Shown: positions 5,575-7,384 of the stretch, one piece after another | Layout: every line of letters starts with the position of its first letter | How positions within the stretch are numbered: position 1 is the first letter of the stretch | Assembly: GCA_028711965.1 (NCBI GenBank) | Contig: JAQTRD010000024.1 | Coordinates: 1 to 7,384 of the forward strand | Direction of reading: 5' to 3' | DNA: 7,384 nt | From: Candidatus Colwelliibacteriota bacterium | GTDB lineage: Bacteria; Patescibacteriota; Minisyncoccia; UBA6257; Colwellbacteraceae | The notes under the pieces: generated by a model | The model's database searches: none | Told to the model about the DNA's origin: nothing | Seen by the model: only the letters and a program-made list of their open reading frames with translations | Position numbers and translations under genes: made by a program

Positions 5575-6402
5575 ATGAATAAGAAATCCCCTTCGTGGAA
5601 AGCAAGAAGGGCTCGAAGCAATGTCAGAGGCCTCTCTAAAAACGAACTGGTCATTATCAAGGACGCGGTCGCAACTGCGCCTCCGATAAACTGGAACGAG
5701 TTTTGGAAAAAGTACAAAGGCATGGATCCGCGCCGCCAGACGCATATACAATCCGTCGCGGAACAAGTCCTATCCCTCTCTCCCGAAGAACGCAAATATG
5801 CGCTCGAAGAAAAGAGTAAGAAAAAGGGATGTGGCGCAGTCGTAATGCCTTGGTGGCTATGGCTGCTTCTCGCGCTGGCTGCGATCTTTGTCGCTGCCGC
5901 CGTGTGGGCGACGATAACGCTGGCAACCAGACCGTTTGTGGAGACACCTTTACCCATTTCGGTAATTTCAACCTCGCCTTCGCCTTCGGCAACCGCATCT
6001 GTGGAACCAAGTACGGAACCTAGCGCTGATCCTTCCGAATCGGCAAAACCGTCAGACGACCCGTCTCCGAAACCGAGTCCTTCACCTTCGCCGAGTCCTT
6101 CACCAAGTCCTTCACCTTCGCCGAGTCCAACTATTGTGGTCAATTTTGACCGCGACGACGTATGGCTTTCATTCGAAGAAAGCGGAGGATTCATCAAAGC
6201 GATTGTGCATGTCGATGGAAACTGTCCTGCGGATGCGCAGTGCAATATATCTATCGGTGGCGAATCTTCCGGATGGATTCCTCTCAAGAATGGGGCTTAC
6301 AAGAAGATTGACTACGTGCCAGGCCAAACTGTCTCGGCTAGCGTGTCAGTCCAGTGGAACGGCGGGAGTTTCACTGTCGGTACCTATCAATACCCGCAAT
6401 AA
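5575..6402 (+). CDS. Single-pass membrane protein with Ser/Pro linker, function unknown
   Basis: I do not recognise this 275-residue protein as a named family. Its layout is clear. A basic, probably helical cytosolic domain (1-85) ends in KSKKK. A Trp-rich membrane helix follows (about 91-117, starting PWWLWLLLALA). Next is an extended Ser/Pro linker (about 131-186) that ends in nine or so SP units. The last part is a compact outside domain (about 187-275) rich in predicted beta strand, with two cysteines (C217, C223) that could form a disulphide. No signal-peptidase site is evident, so the helix should act as an anchor with the C-terminus outside. The start is fixed by AGGAGGT at 9 nt. The shape resembles membrane-spanning sensors or anti-sigma-like proteins, but no motif supports such a role; a wall-spanning surface protein is equally likely. 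The gene is richer in G+C than its neighbours and has its own promoter and terminator. Confidence 0.85.
   Translation: MNKKSPSWKARRARSNVRGLSKNELVIIKDAVATAPPINWNEFWKKYKGMDPRRQTHIQSVAEQVLSLSPEERKYALEEKSKKKGCGAVVMPWWLWLLLALAAIFVAAAVWATITLATRPFVETPLPISVISTSPSPSATASVEPSTEPSADPSESAKPSDDPSPKPSPSPSPSPSPSPSPSPSPTIVVNFDRDDVWLSFEESGGFIKAIVHVDGNCPADAQCNISIGGESSGWIPLKNGAYKKIDYVPGQTVSASVSVQWNGGSFTVGTYQYPQ
6076..6128 (+). repeat. 30-nt tandem repeat coding the SP-rich linker
   Basis: A 23-nt segment at 6076-6098 recurs exactly at 6106-6128, giving a 30-nt period. Shorter copies of CCTTCACC and CCGAGTCC fill the gap. It encodes alternating Ser-Pro. The unit is a multiple of three, so gain or loss of copies would lengthen or shorten the linker without breaking the frame. 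Confidence 0.8.
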
Positions 6403-6405
6403 CCT

Positions 6406-6446
6406 AATCCCGGTTTTCGCAAGAAGACCGGGATTTTTCGTTTCTT
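6406..6446 (+). terminator. Intrinsic terminator with GCAA tetraloop
   Basis: A 13-bp stem (6406-6418 with 6423-6435, one G-T wobble) holds the core AATCCCGGT/ACCGGGATT and is capped by a GCAA tetraloop closed by C-G. A T-rich tail (TTTCGTTTCTT) follows. It begins four bases after the stop codon of the preceding gene. Confidence 0.92.
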
Positions 6447-6474
6447 GACAATATTTTAAAAATATGCTAATAAT
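6445..6474 (+). promoter_or_regulatory. Promoter of the FN3-repeat gene
   Basis: A perfect TTGACA (6445-6450) lies 18 nt before AATAAT (6469-6474, five of six matches to TATAAT); the -10 is also preceded by TGC. The -35 overlaps the T-rich tail of the upstream terminator. The predicted start of transcription (about 6481) falls on or next to the ATG at 6482, so the mRNA is probably leaderless. Confidence 0.65.
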
Positions 6475-6481
6475 TACCCTT

Positions 6482-7384
6482 ATGAAAGAATTATTAAATA
6501 AAACAGCTGTTGGAGTTGCTTTATTGATAGGACTTCTTTTCCCGGTAAATTCGGTCGTTTTTGCCGCTGAAGCTCCTGAAGCAACTGCCACAAACGCAAG
6601 TTCAATAACGCAGACTAGCGCCACTTTAAACGGTGTCGTTAATCCGAACGGTGTTTCAACCGATTATTGGATGGAAATAAGCTTGGGAGGTTCGGTAGTC
6701 CGGATAACCACAAGATATGGCGCGGGAAACGGATCTTCAAATGTTTCTGTTTCGCAAACCATTACTAATCTTACGCCCGGCACTACTTATTCGTATGTAA
6801 TCAAAGCGAAGAACGCGAATGATGTGGTTGGCGTAAGCAATAGCCGTACTTTTACGACTTCTTCAAGTTCTAATCCGGTTTCCGCTCCAAGTGTCGCCGC
6901 TACCGGGGCGAGCTCTGTGACGCAGACTAGCGCTGTCTTGAGCGGAACGGTAAATCCGAACGGCGTTTCAACCGATTATTGGATGGAAATAAGCTTGGGA
7001 GGTTCGGTAGTCCGTACCACTACCAGATATAATGTGGGCAGCGGAAGTTCCAACGTTCCTGTTTCGCAGACTGTTACCGGTCTTTCGTCCAGCACTACTT
7101 ATTCGTATGTGATTAAAGCGAAGAATACAGCTGACCTCACATCAACAAGCAATAGTGGATCTTTTACCACTCAAGGCGGAGTCCAGACTCCCGATATGCC
7201 TGATGCCACTGCGACCGGAGCTTCATCTGTCGGTCAGAACAGCGCCACTTTGAACGGCGTCGTCATTCCGAACGGACTTTCTACCGAAGTATGGTTCGAA
7301 TACGGAACAAACAACAACTTCCAGTATTTAACTTCAAGAAATTCGATTGGCAGCGGATACAATAGCGTTTCCGCCAATCGTTAT
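6482..7384 (+). CDS. Secreted protein with fibronectin-III-like repeats (3' end missing)
   Basis: The reading frame is open from ATG 6482 to the window edge (301 codons), so the C-terminus is unseen. It opens with a classical signal peptide: MKELLNK, a hydrophobic core to about residue 22, and a VFA-AEA cleavage region near 28-29. Three tandem fibronectin-III-like domains follow at about 31-134, 135-238 and from 239. Each has the pattern A-T-A-A-S-S-V-x-Q-x-S-A-x-L-x-G-x-V-x-P-N-G, then Trp-x-Glu; the two complete copies end with TTYSYVIKAKN and a closing FTT strand. Such domains usually act as spacers or adhesion modules in cell-surface proteins. The third copy has the common WFEYG; copies one and two read WMEISLGG instead. 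No Shine-Dalgarno is present. Ligand and anchoring are unknown, since the C-terminus is outside the window. Confidence 0.88.
   Translation, partial: MKELLNKTAVGVALLIGLLFPVNSVVFAAEAPEATATNASSITQTSATLNGVVNPNGVSTDYWMEISLGGSVVRITTRYGAGNGSSNVSVSQTITNLTPGTTYSYVIKAKNANDVVGVSNSRTFTTSSSSNPVSAPSVAATGASSVTQTSAVLSGTVNPNGVSTDYWMEISLGGSVVRTTTRYNVGSGSSNVPVSQTVTGLSSSTTYSYVIKAKNTADLTSTSNSGSFTTQGGVQTPDMPDATATGASSVGQNSATLNGVVIPNGLSTEVWFEYGTNNNFQYLTSRNSIGSGYNSVSANRY
6572..7384 (+). repeat. 312-nt tandem domain repeat (2.6 copies seen)
   Basis: Copies start at about 6572, 6884 and 7196 (the last is cut by the window edge). Matching landmarks are exactly 312 nt apart without insertions between copies one and two: AATCCGAACGG at 6641 and 6953, CACTACTTATTCG at 6781 and 7093. 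AGCGCCACTTT at 6617 and 7241 shows the same period across two units. A 62-nt block (6641-6702 and 6953-7014) differs at only one base. Confidence 0.9.

Noticed and set aside
6076..6128. CRISPR-like short repeats
   Set aside because: The repeats are in frame, lack spacers of unique sequence and encode Ser-Pro; they are a coding low-complexity linker.
5568..6287. Long minus-strand frame opposite the Ser/Pro-linker gene
   Set aside because: It exists because the repetitive SP codons read as a Gly/Glu/Leu repeat in reverse; no start signal, and the plus-strand gene has a consensus ribosome binding site, promoter and terminator.

Overview
This window looks like part of a small-genome bacterium of the Patescibacteria/CPR type, probably Parcubacteria-like. 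That is an inference from gene content, from tightly overlapping genes with almost no Shine-Dalgarno sequences, and from low-complexity surface proteins; no marker gene is present to prove it. TGA is used as a stop (the mreD-like gene and galT), so the TGA=Gly code of Gracilibacteria/Absconditabacteria is not supported.

Positions 1-4578 hold one compact plus-strand gene block: the C-terminal end of mreC, a very short mreD-position membrane protein, a class B penicillin-binding protein (PBP2/MrdA type), a GalT-family nucleotidyltransferase, a DedA-family membrane protein and triosephosphate isomerase. Every junction except PBP2-galT (17 nt) is an overlap (23, 4, 4 and 8 nt), so the block is probably one translationally coupled operon. 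The first half is the classic rod-shape/wall-elongation cluster. The second half adds sugar-phosphate and membrane functions.

Positions 4579-4702 hold a large imperfect palindrome and then a promoter with a perfect TATAAT. Six bases after it a GTG begins a previously easy-to-miss 30-codon ORF (basic N-terminus plus one membrane helix). Its stop codon overlaps the start of a GtrA-family membrane protein by one base. A strong, probably bidirectional hairpin terminator follows at 5321-5369.

Positions 5370-6446 hold a separate transcription unit: a TTGACA promoter, a leader with two perfect tetraloop hairpins, the only consensus Shine-Dalgarno (AGGAGGT) in the window, and a G+C-richer gene. That gene encodes an unrecognised protein with a cytosolic basic domain, one membrane helix, a Ser/Pro linker and an outside domain. 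A textbook GNRA-loop terminator ends the unit.

From 6445 to the right edge, a promoter whose -35 box sits in the tail of that terminator drives a secreted protein with at least three fibronectin-III-like repeats of exactly 104 codons. The gene runs off the window. It too appears to start at or within a base or two of the transcription start. The right-hand half therefore reads as a cell-envelope/surface region next to a cell-wall operon. I found no tRNA, rRNA, CRISPR array or mobile element.
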